A DNA stretch of 32,811 nucleotides from JACMRI01 sp043778625. Its GTDB lineage: Bacteria; Bacteroidota; Bacteroidia; UBA4408. Both the position numbers and the translations under genes were made by a program. The DNA is taken from assembly GCA_043778625.1 (NCBI GenBank), contig JAYWFU010000019.1, forward strand, positions 1-32,811, in the 5' to 3' direction. Shown here piece by piece: positions 9,251 to 17,316 of the stretch. The notes below the pieces were generated by a model. That model did no database searches, was not told where the DNA came from, and worked only from the letters and a program-made list of their open reading frames with translations. Each line of letters opens with the position of its first letter. The stretch's first letter is position 1.

Positions 9251-10516
9251 ATGCCAACTGTTGCCACAATGATTACCCGTATGATTATACTTTGCGTTTT
9301 CCTAGTATTAATTGATAGCTATGTTTGGCAATCGTTCAAAACTGCCTTTGTACGCTATGATAGCGTTAAGCAACTGTTTATGTGGCTATACTGGGTATGC
9401 TCAATAGCTATAATTTTAATGATAATTTATGCTATGCTTAATTTTGACCGAAGCGGACGCCCCAACCCAACGATGACTTACGCATTTGGTTTTTTAATTT
9501 TAATAACCGTTCCTAAAATCATTGTCGCCTTTGGTTTATTGCTCGAAGATTTTACACGATTAACCACTTGGTTGTTTTTAATTGTTAAAAAAAATATGGA
9601 CTCATCTCCTAATATTATTTCAGTAGGGCGCAAAGAGTTTATATCACAAGTATTATTAGGTATAGCAGCCGTTCCTTTTTTAGGAATATTACACGGTATG
9701 TTCATAGGTAAATATCGTTATAAAGTACATAAAGTAAACCTCACTTTTAAAGATTTACCTGCTGCATTCCATGGTTTTAAAATTACGCAGTTGAGCGATA
9801 TTCATTCGGGTAGTTTTGATGATAAAAACCGTGTAGAAAAAGGTATTGCATTGGCTAATGCTCAACAAAGTGATGTATTGCTTTTTACAGGCGATTTGGT
9901 AAATAACCGCTACGAAGAAATGGACCCTTGGATTGATAGCTTCAAAAAACTATCAGCTCCTATGGGTAAATTTTCAACATTAGGTAACCACGATTATGGC
10001 GATTATGTATTGTGGAATAATGGTGAAGAAAAACGAAAAAACTTACAACGAGTAAAAGATATTCATCCTAAAATTGGGTTTGAATTATTAAATAACCAAC
10101 TGGTTAAATTAACTAAAGGTACTGATAGCATTAATTTAATAGGTATTGAAAACTGGGGGTTACCTCCTTTTCCGCAACACGGCAGGTTAGATATAGCCAC
10201 TAAAGATGTTGCCCCCACTGATTTTAACATACTTATGAGCCACGACCCATCGCACTGGGATGCTGAGGCTAAAGATTTTAAAACCCATATACATCTTGCC
10301 CTAGCAGGGCACACGCACGGTATGCAATTTGGTATTGAAATACCTGGTTTTAAATGGAGTCCCGTAAAATTCAAATATCCTAAATGGGCAGGCTTGTACC
10401 AGCATCAATCTAACGAAAAATATTTATATGTTAATCGTGGCTTTGGATTTTTAGGTTTCCCCGGCCGTGTAGGCATTTGGCCCGAAATTACTGTAATAAC
10501 GCTTAACAGAGCGTGA
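9251..10516 (+). CDS. Membrane-anchored metallophosphoesterase (YkuE/YaeI-like)
   Basis: A calcineurin-like phosphoesterase behind a hydrophobic N-terminal region. Residues 1-150 hold about four membrane helices (around 5-22, 43-63, 77-97 and 130-150). The catalytic domain has all five metallophosphoesterase motifs: SDIHSGSF with D183 and H185, FTGDLVNN, LGNHDYGDY, LMSHDPSHWD, and LAGHTHGMQ. The closest general type is the YkuE/YaeI group, whose known members act at the membrane on UDP-sugar or phospholipid-like substrates; substrate here is not determined. Start chosen is the ATG at 9251; an in-frame ATG at 9269 is also possible. Probably the last gene of the run beginning at 3842. Confidence 0.88.
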   Translation: MPTVATMITRMIILCVFLVLIDSYVWQSFKTAFVRYDSVKQLFMWLYWVCSIAIILMIIYAMLNFDRSGRPNPTMTYAFGFLILITVPKIIVAFGLLLEDFTRLTTWLFLIVKKNMDSSPNIISVGRKEFISQVLLGIAAVPFLGILHGMFIGKYRYKVHKVNLTFKDLPAAFHGFKITQLSDIHSGSFDDKNRVEKGIALANAQQSDVLLFTGDLVNNRYEEMDPWIDSFKKLSAPMGKFSTLGNHDYGDYVLWNNGEEKRKNLQRVKDIHPKIGFELLNNQLVKLTKGTDSINLIGIENWGLPPFPQHGRLDIATKDVAPTDFNILMSHDPSHWDAEAKDFKTHIHLALAGHTHGMQFGIEIPGFKWSPVKFKYPKWAGLYQHQSNEKYLYVNRGFGFLGFPGRVGIWPEITVITLNRA

Positions 10517-10599
10517 CGCAGTAATTACTATTAAATTTGCTTAGGAACACATATTTGCTATGCATCCAAAATGTAGTAACTCGTACTTAAATATTTAGT

Positions 10600-10607
10600 T
10601 AAATTTG
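10600..10607 (+). promoter_or_regulatory. -7 box (TAAATTTG) for fabG
   Basis: A perfect TAnnTTTG match 26 bp before the fabG ATG, in the 117-bp gap after the phosphoesterase. Supports fabG as an independent transcription unit. No clear -33 TTTG. Confidence 0.5.
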
Positions 10608-10633
10608 TAACAACTAATTATAAAAATACAACT

Positions 10634-11380
10634 ATGAATTTATTACAAGGAAAAACAGCATTAATTACAGGAGCAAGCCGTGGTATTGGTCGTGGCATAG
10701 CTATTAAATATGCACAAGAGGGCGCTAACGTAGCGTTTACTTACTTATCATCGGTGGAGCAAGGCGAGGCATTAGTTAAAGAATTAGAATCGTTTGGTAT
10801 TAAGGCTAAAGGTTACAAATCAGACGCTAGCAATTTTAAAGCCGCCGACGAATTAATTACTGATATAGTAGCCACTTTTGGCACGCTTGATATCGTGGTA
10901 AATAACGCTGGCATTACTAAAGATACTTTATTAATGCGCATGAGCGAAGAACAATGGGACGATGTGATGCGTGTGAATTTAAAATCGGTATTTAATATAG
11001 TTAAAGCAGCTCAAAAACCAATGCTAAAACAACGCAGTGGCAGTATCATTAACATGAGTAGCGTAGTAGGCGTTAAAGGTAATGCAGGGCAAGCTAATTA
11101 CTCAGCGAGTAAGGCGGGTATTATAGGCTTTACTAAATCAATAGCATTAGAACTGGGTTCACGTAATATTCGTAGCAATGCCATTGCACCAGGTTTTATC
11201 GAAACAGAAATGACTGGCACATTAGATGAAAAAATAGTACAAGCATGGCGAGATGGTATTCCATTAAAACGTGGGGGTACCGCCGAAGATGTAGCTAACG
11301 TATGTGTATTTTTGGGCAGCAACATGAGTGCTTATGTAACTGGACAAGTGCTTAACGTTTGTGGAGGTATGCTTACTTAG
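10634..11380 (+). CDS. fabG: 3-oxoacyl-[acyl-carrier-protein] reductase
   Basis: NADPH-dependent short-chain dehydrogenase that reduces 3-oxoacyl-ACP in each cycle of type II fatty acid synthesis, in the cytosol. The 248-residue length is standard. Seen: the Rossmann motif TGASRGIGRGIA (12-23), NNAG (90-93), the catalytic set Ser143, Tyr156 and Lys160 (MSSVVG … YSASK), and the FabG-type ending IAPGFIETEMT … SAYVTGQVLNVCGGM. It has its own -7 box and is not clustered with other fab genes, though accB/accC, which supply malonyl-CoA, lie 2-4 kb away on the other strand. Confidence 0.95.
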   Translation: MNLLQGKTALITGASRGIGRGIAIKYAQEGANVAFTYLSSVEQGEALVKELESFGIKAKGYKSDASNFKAADELITDIVATFGTLDIVVNNAGITKDTLLMRMSEEQWDDVMRVNLKSVFNIVKAAQKPMLKQRSGSIINMSSVVGVKGNAGQANYSASKAGIIGFTKSIALELGSRNIRSNAIAPGFIETEMTGTLDEKIVQAWRDGIPLKRGGTAEDVANVCVFLGSNMSAYVTGQVLNVCGGMLT

Positions 11381-11432
11381 TAAGTAATATTATTATTTTA
11401 AATAACGCTTCGTACACTGTTATTTACAATAA

Positions 11433-11440
11433 TAATTTTG
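11433..11440 (+). promoter_or_regulatory. -7 box (TAATTTTG) for the DUF1599/NlpC pair
   Basis: A perfect TAnnTTTG match 42 bp before the ATG at 11483. The palindrome CAAAGCTTTG (11444-11453) lies at the expected transcription start and could be an operator, though ten-base palindromes arise by chance. Confidence 0.45.
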
Positions 11441-11482
11441 TAACAAAGCTTTGCTTCTACTTAATTAAACTACCCATCGCTA

Positions 11483-12019
11483 ATGGCACAAACTACCAAC
11501 GAACAATACACCGCAATACTACACGACTGCAAAACAACTTTTGTGAAAAAAATGCACGACTACGGTAGTGCTTGGCGTATACTGCGTACCAGTAGCGTTA
11601 CCGACCAAATATATATTAAAGCCAACCGCATACGCAGTATTGAACAAAAAGGAGTAATGCGCATACAAGAGGATATTAAGGGCGAGTACATGGCCATTAT
11701 TAATTATGCAATTATTGGATTAATACAATTGCAGTTAGGTAATAATGATAAATTAGAGTTAACCACCCACGAGGGCGAAAAACTATATACACATTACGCA
11801 ACTATGGCACAAGAATTAATGAATAATAAAAATCATGATTATGGTGAGGCGTGGCGCGATATGCGCGTGAGTAGTATTACTGATTTAATACTGATGAAAA
11901 TATTTAGAACCAAGCAAATTGAAGATAATAATGGAGCTACATTAATATCCGAGGGTATTGATGCCAACTATTTAGACATGCTTAATTACGCAGTATTTGC
12001 ATTAATACGTTTACAATAA
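11483..12019 (+). CDS. DUF1599 protein with two internally duplicated domains
   Basis: A 178-residue cytosolic protein of the DUF1599 family, which I recall as a putative nucleotide-modification-associated domain; biochemical function not established. The sequence is an internal duplication: residues about 20-85 and 106-178 share the pattern (K/N)xHDYGxAWRxxRxSSxTDxIxxKxxRxxxIE … I(K/D)xxYxxxxNYAxxxLIxLQ. Both copies keep HDYG, AWR and the buried NYA helix, so both could bind ligand. The gene has its own -7 box and is followed after 11 bp by the NlpC/P60 gene, so the two are probably co-transcribed. Confidence 0.8.
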   Translation: MAQTTNEQYTAILHDCKTTFVKKMHDYGSAWRILRTSSVTDQIYIKANRIRSIEQKGVMRIQEDIKGEYMAIINYAIIGLIQLQLGNNDKLELTTHEGEKLYTHYATMAQELMNNKNHDYGEAWRDMRVSSITDLILMKIFRTKQIEDNNGATLISEGIDANYLDMLNYAVFALIRLQ

Positions 12020-12030
12020 TAGTAGTTACA

Positions 12031-12846
12031 ATGCGTTTTTTACTACCCTTTTTATTATGTTTTTTACTACTGATTAATACACGTACCACGCTTGCGCAAA
12101 CTACACTAAACGACAGCGCTGTTATAGCACAAAGTATTGAAAACAGTTATATGGAATGGTACAATACGCATTATCAAATGGGTGGCAATAGCAAACGAGG
12201 AATCGATTGCTCGCACTTTACAGCAGCAATGTATGCTAACGTGTACCACAAAACGGTAAGTGGTAGTGCAGCTACATTTCATAAATTATTAGACACTACT
12301 TTTACTTCGCCATTGGAGTTAAAAATGGGCGATATGGTGTTTTTTAATATTAGTGGCAGACATCTATCCCATGTTGGAGTGTATGTTGGTAATAATGAAT
12401 TTGTGCATGCAACCGTACACGGTGGAGTACTTAAAAGTAATTTAAACGAACCCTACTACACCCGATATTATAAAGGGGGCGGACGGTTTAATAACTTAAC
12501 CTCTTATGTGTACGAACACTCAACATCAGAATTTGCTACCTACAATGATAAGTTTAGCACAGCGCTTGATGGACTTAATAACGTAAATTATGCTGCACTT
12601 AACAACGTTGATTCTTTAGCTAAAGTGCCAACAAAAGTAGCCTACCAAAAAGATAAAAAAAACACTACGAAAAAATTAACTAAAGCTAAAAAGAGGAAGA
12701 AGAACACAAAAGCAAGAGGTAAGAAAAGTAAAAAGTCAGTTAAAAAAATAACTTCTAAAAAGAAACAAACTACCAAAAAAGGCACTAAAAAAATACTAAC
12801 TAAAAAAAGTAAAGCTACTAAGGCTAAAAAACGAGCTAGTAAATAA
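12031..12846 (+). CDS. Secreted NlpC/P60 cysteine peptidase with lysine-rich tail
   Basis: A cell-wall endopeptidase of the NlpC/P60 family, expected to cut the peptide stem of peptidoglycan in the periplasm. Signal peptide at 1-22 (LLPFLLCFLLLINTRTTLAQ). The catalytic domain spans about 30-160 with Cys60 in GIDCSHF, His114 in LSHVGVYVG and His126 in FVHATVHGG as the apparent Cys-His-His triad. The last ~65 residues (206-271) are extraordinarily rich in Lys, Thr and Ser (repeated KK/KKxTKK), a histone-H1-like basic tail that is not part of the family and probably binds an anionic polymer. The final codons lie inside a terminator hairpin. Alternative for the tail: a slipped low-complexity expansion of A-rich codons. 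Confidence 0.88.
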   Translation: MRFLLPFLLCFLLLINTRTTLAQTTLNDSAVIAQSIENSYMEWYNTHYQMGGNSKRGIDCSHFTAAMYANVYHKTVSGSAATFHKLLDTTFTSPLELKMGDMVFFNISGRHLSHVGVYVGNNEFVHATVHGGVLKSNLNEPYYTRYYKGGGRFNNLTSYVYEHSTSEFATYNDKFSTALDGLNNVNYAALNNVDSLAKVPTKVAYQKDKKNTTKKLTKAKKRKKNTKARGKKSKKSVKKITSKKKQTTKKGTKKILTKKSKATKAKKRASK

Positions 12847-12868
12847 TTACTAGCTCGTTCTTTTTATA
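12831..12868. terminator. Bidirectional intrinsic terminator between NlpC/P60 and accC
   Basis: A perfect 12-bp stem (12831-12842 with 12847-12858) and 4-base loop. A T-run follows on the plus strand (12860-12864), and an A-run just before the stem (12826-12831) gives a T-run on the minus strand. The hairpin contains the last codons and stop of the NlpC/P60 gene and serves both convergent transcripts. Confidence 0.85.
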
Positions 12869-12888
12869 CTATTTACAATTGATTTAGC

Positions 12889-14229
12889 TTATTCGCTAAG
12901 GTCAAATGTTTCAATAAATTTAGTGGTATAATCCCCTTTTTTAAATTGTTCGTCTTGCATCAATCGTAAGTGGAAAGGTATGGTAGTTTTAACTCCCTCA
13001 ATTACATATTCGCTTAAAGCACGGTGCATTTTGGCTATCGCTTCCTCACGCGTTTGTGCTACGGTTATTAATTTCGCCACCATACTATCGTAGTTAGGCG
13101 GAATTACGTAACCCGAGTAAATGTGAGAATCTACACGTATACCATGCCCACCAGGGGTAAACAAATTACCAATTTTTCCGGGGCTAGGTCTAAAATTATT
13201 AAATGGATCCTCAGCATTAATACGGCATTCAATAGCGTGTAATTGTGGGTAATAATTTTTGCCACTAATAGGCTTGCCTGCTGCTACTAATATTTGCTCA
13301 CGCACTAAGTCGTAGTTAATTACCTCTTCGGTTATTGGGTGCTCTACTTGTATACGCGTATTCATTTCCATGAAATAAAAATTGCGGTATTTATCTACCA
13401 AAAACTCTACCGTACCCACCCCTTCGTAACTTACTGCTAATGCTGCTTTAACGGCTGCATCACCCATGCGTTCACGTAATTCGTCAGTCATAAACGGTGA
13501 TGGAGTTTCCTCTACCAATTTTTGATGTCTACGTTGTATCGAGCAATCTCTCTCGCTCAAGTGGCACGCTTTACCAAATTGGTCGCCTACTACTTGTATT
13601 TCAATATGGCGAGGCTCTTCAATAAATTTTTCCATGTACATAGCTCCGTTACCAAATGCAGCTTCAGCTTCTTTAGTAGCGCTTTCGAAGTTGGGTTGCA
13701 ACTCCTCTTCTTTCCAAATAATACGCATACCACGCCCTCCGCCACCTGCGGTAGCTTTTATAATTACGGGGTAGCCAGTTTCTTTGGCAATTATTTTGGC
13801 TTCTTCAATATCAGTTATTAATCCGTCGCTACCAGGTACAACGGGTACACCTGCTTTGCGCATGGTAAGTTTGGCGTTGCTTTTATCGCCCATTCCTTCA
13901 ATCATTTCTGGCGAAGCACCAATAAATTTAATTTTATGCTCTTGGCATATACGGCTGAATTTAGCGTTTTCGCTCAAGAAACCATACCCAGGGTGTATAG
14001 CATCAGCATTAGTAATTTCGGCAGCCGAAATTATGTTAGCAATGTTTAGGTACGAATCTTTACTTGCGGGCGGGCCTATGCACACGGCTTCGTCAGCAAA
14101 CTTAACGTGCAGGCTATCTCTGTCGGCAGTAGAGTAAACAGCTACCGTTTTTATTCCCATTTCTTTGCAGGTACGTATTACACGTAATGCAATTTCGCCA
14201 CGGTTGGCAATTAGTATTTTTTTAAACAT
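12889..14229 (-). CDS. accC: Acetyl-CoA carboxylase biotin carboxylase subunit
   Basis: ATP-dependent carboxylation of the biotin on AccB, the first half-reaction of malonyl-CoA synthesis. The 446 residues match AccC in length. Seen: the N-terminal MFKKILIANRGEIALRVIR, Lys116 and Lys158 for ATP binding, the glycine-rich loop GGGGRGM (162-168), HLSERDCSIQRRHQK (223-237), and MEMNTRIQVEHP carrying the catalytic region near residue 290. The gene follows accB on the same strand, but 544 bp containing two small genes lie between, an unusual break in the accBC pair. Confidence 0.96.
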   Translation of the reverse strand: MFKKILIANRGEIALRVIRTCKEMGIKTVAVYSTADRDSLHVKFADEAVCIGPPASKDSYLNIANIISAAEITNADAIHPGYGFLSENAKFSRICQEHKIKFIGASPEMIEGMGDKSNAKLTMRKAGVPVVPGSDGLITDIEEAKIIAKETGYPVIIKATAGGGGRGMRIIWKEEELQPNFESATKEAEAAFGNGAMYMEKFIEEPRHIEIQVVGDQFGKACHLSERDCSIQRRHQKLVEETPSPFMTDELRERMGDAAVKAALAVSYEGVGTVEFLVDKYRNFYFMEMNTRIQVEHPITEEVINYDLVREQILVAAGKPISGKNYYPQLHAIECRINAEDPFNNFRPSPGKIGNLFTPGGHGIRVDSHIYSGYVIPPNYDSMVAKLITVAQTREEAIAKMHRALSEYVIEGVKTTIPFHLRLMQDEQFKKGDYTTKFIETFDLSE

Positions 14230-14279
14230 AGTGTGTTTTTAAATAATTTATGAGGTGTAGTTTTATTTGGTGGTATAAT

Positions 14280-14411
14280 TTAGCTGTCTTTTTCAAAATA
14301 CTTTTTTATCTGTAAGAAATTCATATCCTTAGTGTCTTCGCTTATTTTATCCCGCACTTCTCTCATAAATTCTACTGCCTTAAAATCTTTAATAGGAAAT
14401 TTTGTTTTCAT
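14280..14411 (-). CDS. 43-residue small protein, antitoxin-like
   Basis: A short gene starting at the ATG at 14411: MKTKFPIKDFKAVEFMREVR then DKISEDTKDMNFLQIKKYFE and KDS. The charged, all-helical pattern (xxFMRExRDKIxxxTKDMxFxxIKxYF) resembles the many ~45-residue Bacteroidota ORFs that precede toxin genes, but I recognise no named family. It starts 6 bp after the stop of the reading frame to its left (14418-14420 on the minus strand) and ends 50 bp before accC, so it is probably translated from the accB-accC transcript. No toxin is identifiable next to it, so an antitoxin role is only a resemblance. Confidence 0.55.
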   Translation of the reverse strand: MKTKFPIKDFKAVEFMREVRDKISEDTKDMNFLQIKKYFEKDS

Positions 14412-14417
14412 TATACA

Positions 14418-14723
14418 TTATCTCAATAAAAATGGTAAGGTAGAAAGTACTAACACAAAAACGATTGATGAAATTAAATAGCTAAAAAAAGCTTCTTTAG
14501 AATACGTTATTTTCTCCTCTACATTTTTTCGATTCCACAATTACATTATCCAACCAAAGCTATAAAAGAAATTTAACATTAAGTTGATTAATAAGTACAA
14601 AAATGGGACTGTAACATATGAAATATAGAAACTTAAAATGCCAGTTAAACCAACTATTATGTTGTATGGAATTCTTCGTATCTCCCACCAAAGTATAATC
14701 TCATACCATTTCTTACTCTTCAT
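14418..14723 (-). pseudogene. Small membrane protein gene with an in-frame TAA stop
   Basis: The frame starts at the ATG at 14723 and reads 60 residues (MKSKKWYEIILWWEIRRIPY … NFFYSFGWIM) with hydrophobic helices at about 20-38 and 40-58. It hits TAA at 14541-14543. The same frame then continues for 40 codons (LWNRKNVEEKITYSKEAFFS followed by YLISSIVFVLVLSTLPFLLR) to a TAA at 14418-14420, adding a charged loop and a further membrane helix. That continuation looks like genuine protein, so I read this as one ~100-residue membrane protein interrupted by a nonsense codon. If the 60-residue form is complete, the gene is 14541-14723. Family not recognised; it sits inside the accB-accC interval with the small ORF at 14280. 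Confidence 0.55.
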
Positions 14724-14773
14724 TTTAGAAATTACTCATTAATTACTACAATTGTAATTTGTTGTTTAACAAT

Positions 14774-15247
14774 TTAGTTAGGCTCTACCAAAAATAATGG
14801 TTGATCGTATTCTACTGGAGTAGCGTCATCTACCAATACTTTGACAATTTTGCCGCTTATTTCGCTTTCAATTTCGTTAAATAGTTTCATAGCCTCAATA
14901 ATACATACTGCTTTACCTGGTTTAATTTCGTCGCCTATGTTTACAAACAATGGTTTGTCGGGGCCAGCTGAGCGGTAAAAAGTACCAATCATTGGCGATT
15001 TAATAGTAATTAAATTACTAGCTACCGCCACTGGTGCTTCGGCCGTGGGCGTAGTGGCTACTGGCGCATTAGCTGGTGGCAATTGTTGTGGAACTTGAGC
15101 ATATACTTGCTGTGGGGCTTGCATGTATACTGGTGCTGTACCTGTAGTTTTTATTACTATTTTAAAGCCGTCTTGCTCTAGTTCAACTTCGCTTACTCCG
15201 CTTTTTGATACAAATTTAATAAGCTCTTGTATTTCTTTTAATTCCAT
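14774..15247 (-). CDS. accB: Acetyl-CoA carboxylase biotin carboxyl carrier protein
   Basis: Carries the biotin that shuttles the carboxyl group from AccC to the carboxyltransferase for malonyl-CoA synthesis. 157 residues: an N-terminal helical domain (1-35), a Gln/Pro/Ala-rich linker (40-78) and a biotinyl domain (79-157) with the biotin-acceptor Lys121 in EAMKLFNEIE. The order on this strand is gldH, accB, two small genes, accC. No -7 box is obvious in the 75 bp upstream, so transcription may come from the ricT-gldH promoter. Confidence 0.96.
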   Translation of the reverse strand: MELKEIQELIKFVSKSGVSEVELEQDGFKIVIKTTGTAPVYMQAPQQVYAQVPQQLPPANAPVATTPTAEAPVAVASNLITIKSPMIGTFYRSAGPDKPLFVNIGDEIKPGKAVCIIEAMKLFNEIESEISGKIVKVLVDDATPVEYDQPLFLVEPN

Positions 15248-15322
15248 AATTAAGTAATTGTTTATGTGGTTAATTGTTTGTTTTTCTGTTTTTAAAAATA
15301 TAAAAATATTGCTTACACACTA

Positions 15323-15793
15323 TTATTTTTCTGTTTGTTCAATAGTTACTCCTACATCAAATATTTCTTGAAGTTTGGTATCGCGCATGCCTTGCTGTAT
15401 GCTTATGGTATAGTTTCCTTTAAGCGGAAATAGTATACCTCGTTTGTACTGTATTTGGTTATCAATTAAGTTATTTACTTTTTTGCCTAACCACTGGCCT
15501 TGGTCGTTGGCTAGCATAATTTCAACGGTATCGTTTATTGCTTTTTTATTAGGAAATATAGTTTTAACAAACAAATATATATTACTGTAATTATAGGTTA
15601 CACCATTACGTACGCCAAGTAGCACATTGTGTTTGGTGGTAGTGTCGGTTACGTCAAATATAAAATTAACTACAGAATCTACTTGCCACGTGTGCTCATT
15701 AATAGGTTTGTATTGGCTAAACACCTCACGGTTGCCACAACTGGTAAGTGCAATTGTTCCGCCAATAATTAATGTACACGCTAACTTATTCAT
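15323..15793 (-). CDS. gldH: Gliding motility lipoprotein GldH
   Basis: An envelope lipoprotein needed for gliding (and, with other Gld proteins, associated with type IX secretion) in Bacteroidota. 156 residues with a lipoprotein signal peptide ending IALTSC (lipid-bearing Cys19). The GldH pattern is clear: FSQYKPINEHTW, DSVVNFIFDVTDT, NIYLFVKTIFP, DTVEIMLANDQGQWLGKK, YKRGILFPLKGNYTISIQQGMR and the ending IFDVGVTIEQ. Its start overlaps the end of ricT by 8 bp, so the two are translationally coupled. Presence of gldH alone does not prove the organism glides. Confidence 0.92.
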   Translation of the reverse strand: MNKLACTLIIGGTIALTSCGNREVFSQYKPINEHTWQVDSVVNFIFDVTDTTTKHNVLLGVRNGVTYNYSNIYLFVKTIFPNKKAINDTVEIMLANDQGQWLGKKVNNLIDNQIQYKRGILFPLKGNYTISIQQGMRDTKLQEIFDVGVTIEQTEK

Positions 15794-17282
15794 TGGCAGT
15801 TGGCGGAGTGTTTGCTCCGTCTTTAGTGGCGTTAGTACGGTTGCTATTGTTACGGCTACGGTTATTACGGTTACGATTTTTGTTGCTGTTGCTATTACGA
15901 CTAGGCTGGGGTGTTGTTGCCTCTCCTACATCGGTAGTAGCTTGTGTTGGTGCACTACTGTTATCCGTTTTGGGCGCAGTAGTTACACGAGGCGCACGGC
16001 GTTGATTATTGTTACGTGGTGCATTAGGTTTAGCCAAGCCCTCTTTATTATCAGGGGTGGTAGTACTAACCGCATCGGTAGCATTACGCACAGGACGCTT
16101 GTTATTATTACCGTTGCGACGATTACTACTGTTAGTACTACTGCTTTTTTTGTTACGATCGTCAAAACGATTAACGCTATCTTGCCCTACTACGTTACTA
16201 AACGAAGTTTCGGCGGTAGCAATAACTTTATTAGGACTAGTTTCAATAATGTCGCTCACTAACTCATCAGGTAACACACCCTCTTTATTTTGTGCTAACA
16301 CTTCTTTTACATAAGCGGTGCTAAACTCAATAAATACGCCAGGTTCGCTAGTGTATGAATACCACATTTTACGTTTAAAAATATCGCTTTTTTGATGAAA
16401 CGCTTCGCCTTTTTTGGTTTTTAAACGTATTGAATTGTCAGGAAAATCTTTTAGGGCGTCTACATAACTATCTAACTCAAAATTTAAGCAACACTTCAGT
16501 TTACCACACTGCCCAGCTAATTTTAATGGGTTAAGCGATAGTTGTTGGTAGCGGGCTGCCGATGTATTTACGGTTCTAAAATCGGTTAGCCATGTACTGC
16601 AGCACAACTCACGTCCGCATGAGCCTATACCACCCAAGCGGCTAGCCTCTTGGCGTGCGCCAATTTGTTTCATCTCCACGCGCACATAAAATTTTTGCGC
16701 CATTACTTTTATCAACTCTCTAAAATCTACACGCTCTTCGGCAGTGTAATAAAACGTTGCTTTGCTTTTATCTCCTTGGTATTCTACATCACTAATTTTC
16801 ATACGTAAGCCCATTTCTATAGCCAATTTACGAGCTTTAAACATGGTTTCTACTTCCAACGCTTGCGCTTGTTTCCATTTGTCAACGTCGGATTGTTTTG
16901 CCTTGCGATACACTTTTAATTTAACGGTATCGTGTTCAATCGCTTTCTTTTTAAGTTGCATACGCACTAACTCACCCGTAATGGAAACGACCCCCACATC
17001 ATGCCCTGGAGAGCCTTCTACCGCTACTAAATCGCCTTGATGAAGCATTATATTAGTGTCATTTTTGTAAAAATCTTTACGACTATTTTTAAAACGTACT
17101 TCTACAATATCAAATTCAGTTTGCCCTTGTGGCAAGCTCATATTCGATAACCAATCAAACACGTTTAACTTATTGTTGCACCCTATTTCTCCGCCTGTAC
17201 CACAATTACCATTGCTACCGCAACCCGCTGGCACTCCACCTTCTTTACTATCTGTACCACAACCTCCGCTTCCACAACCCAT
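15786..17282 (-). CDS. ricT: PSP1-domain iron-sulfur regulatory protein RicT
   Basis: Homologue of RicT (YaaT), part of an Fe-S protein complex that in Bacillus controls RNA processing by RNase Y; in Bacteroidota the role is less certain. 498 residues: a Gly/Cys-rich N-terminus with five cysteines within residues 1-36, a PSP1 core at about 50-340 with the paired cysteine motifs GSCGRELCCSTW and QCGKLKCCLNF, then a disordered Asn/Arg/Ser/Thr-rich tail of ~125 residues (about 372-498) with NRN/NNR runs that looks RNA-binding. The tail exceeds the Bacillus protein. Directly coupled to gldH by an 8-bp overlap. Start is the ATG at 17282; a -7 box lies 78 bp upstream. Confidence 0.9.
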   Translation of the reverse strand: MGCGSGGCGTDSKEGGVPAGCGSNGNCGTGGEIGCNNKLNVFDWLSNMSLPQGQTEFDIVEVRFKNSRKDFYKNDTNIMLHQGDLVAVEGSPGHDVGVVSITGELVRMQLKKKAIEHDTVKLKVYRKAKQSDVDKWKQAQALEVETMFKARKLAIEMGLRMKISDVEYQGDKSKATFYYTAEERVDFRELIKVMAQKFYVRVEMKQIGARQEASRLGGIGSCGRELCCSTWLTDFRTVNTSAARYQQLSLNPLKLAGQCGKLKCCLNFELDSYVDALKDFPDNSIRLKTKKGEAFHQKSDIFKRKMWYSYTSEPGVFIEFSTAYVKEVLAQNKEGVLPDELVSDIIETSPNKVIATAETSFSNVVGQDSVNRFDDRNKKSSSTNSSNRRNGNNNKRPVRNATDAVSTTTPDNKEGLAKPNAPRNNNQRRAPRVTTAPKTDNSSAPTQATTDVGEATTPQPSRNSNSNKNRNRNNRSRNNSNRTNATKDGANTPPTANE

Positions 17283-17316
17283 GTTATATATTATTATTAA
17301 GAAAAATTAGTAATTA

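Noticed and set aside
11359..11568. Short frame overlapping the end of fabG and the start of the DUF1599 gene
   Set aside because: It reads through the promoter and out-of-frame into a well-supported gene, with no domain.
15627..16262. Long open frame antisense to ricT and gldH
   Set aside because: It mirrors the low-complexity Asn/Arg tail of ricT and shows Thr/Val/Ile-rich sequence without domains; the opposite strand carries clear family motifs.
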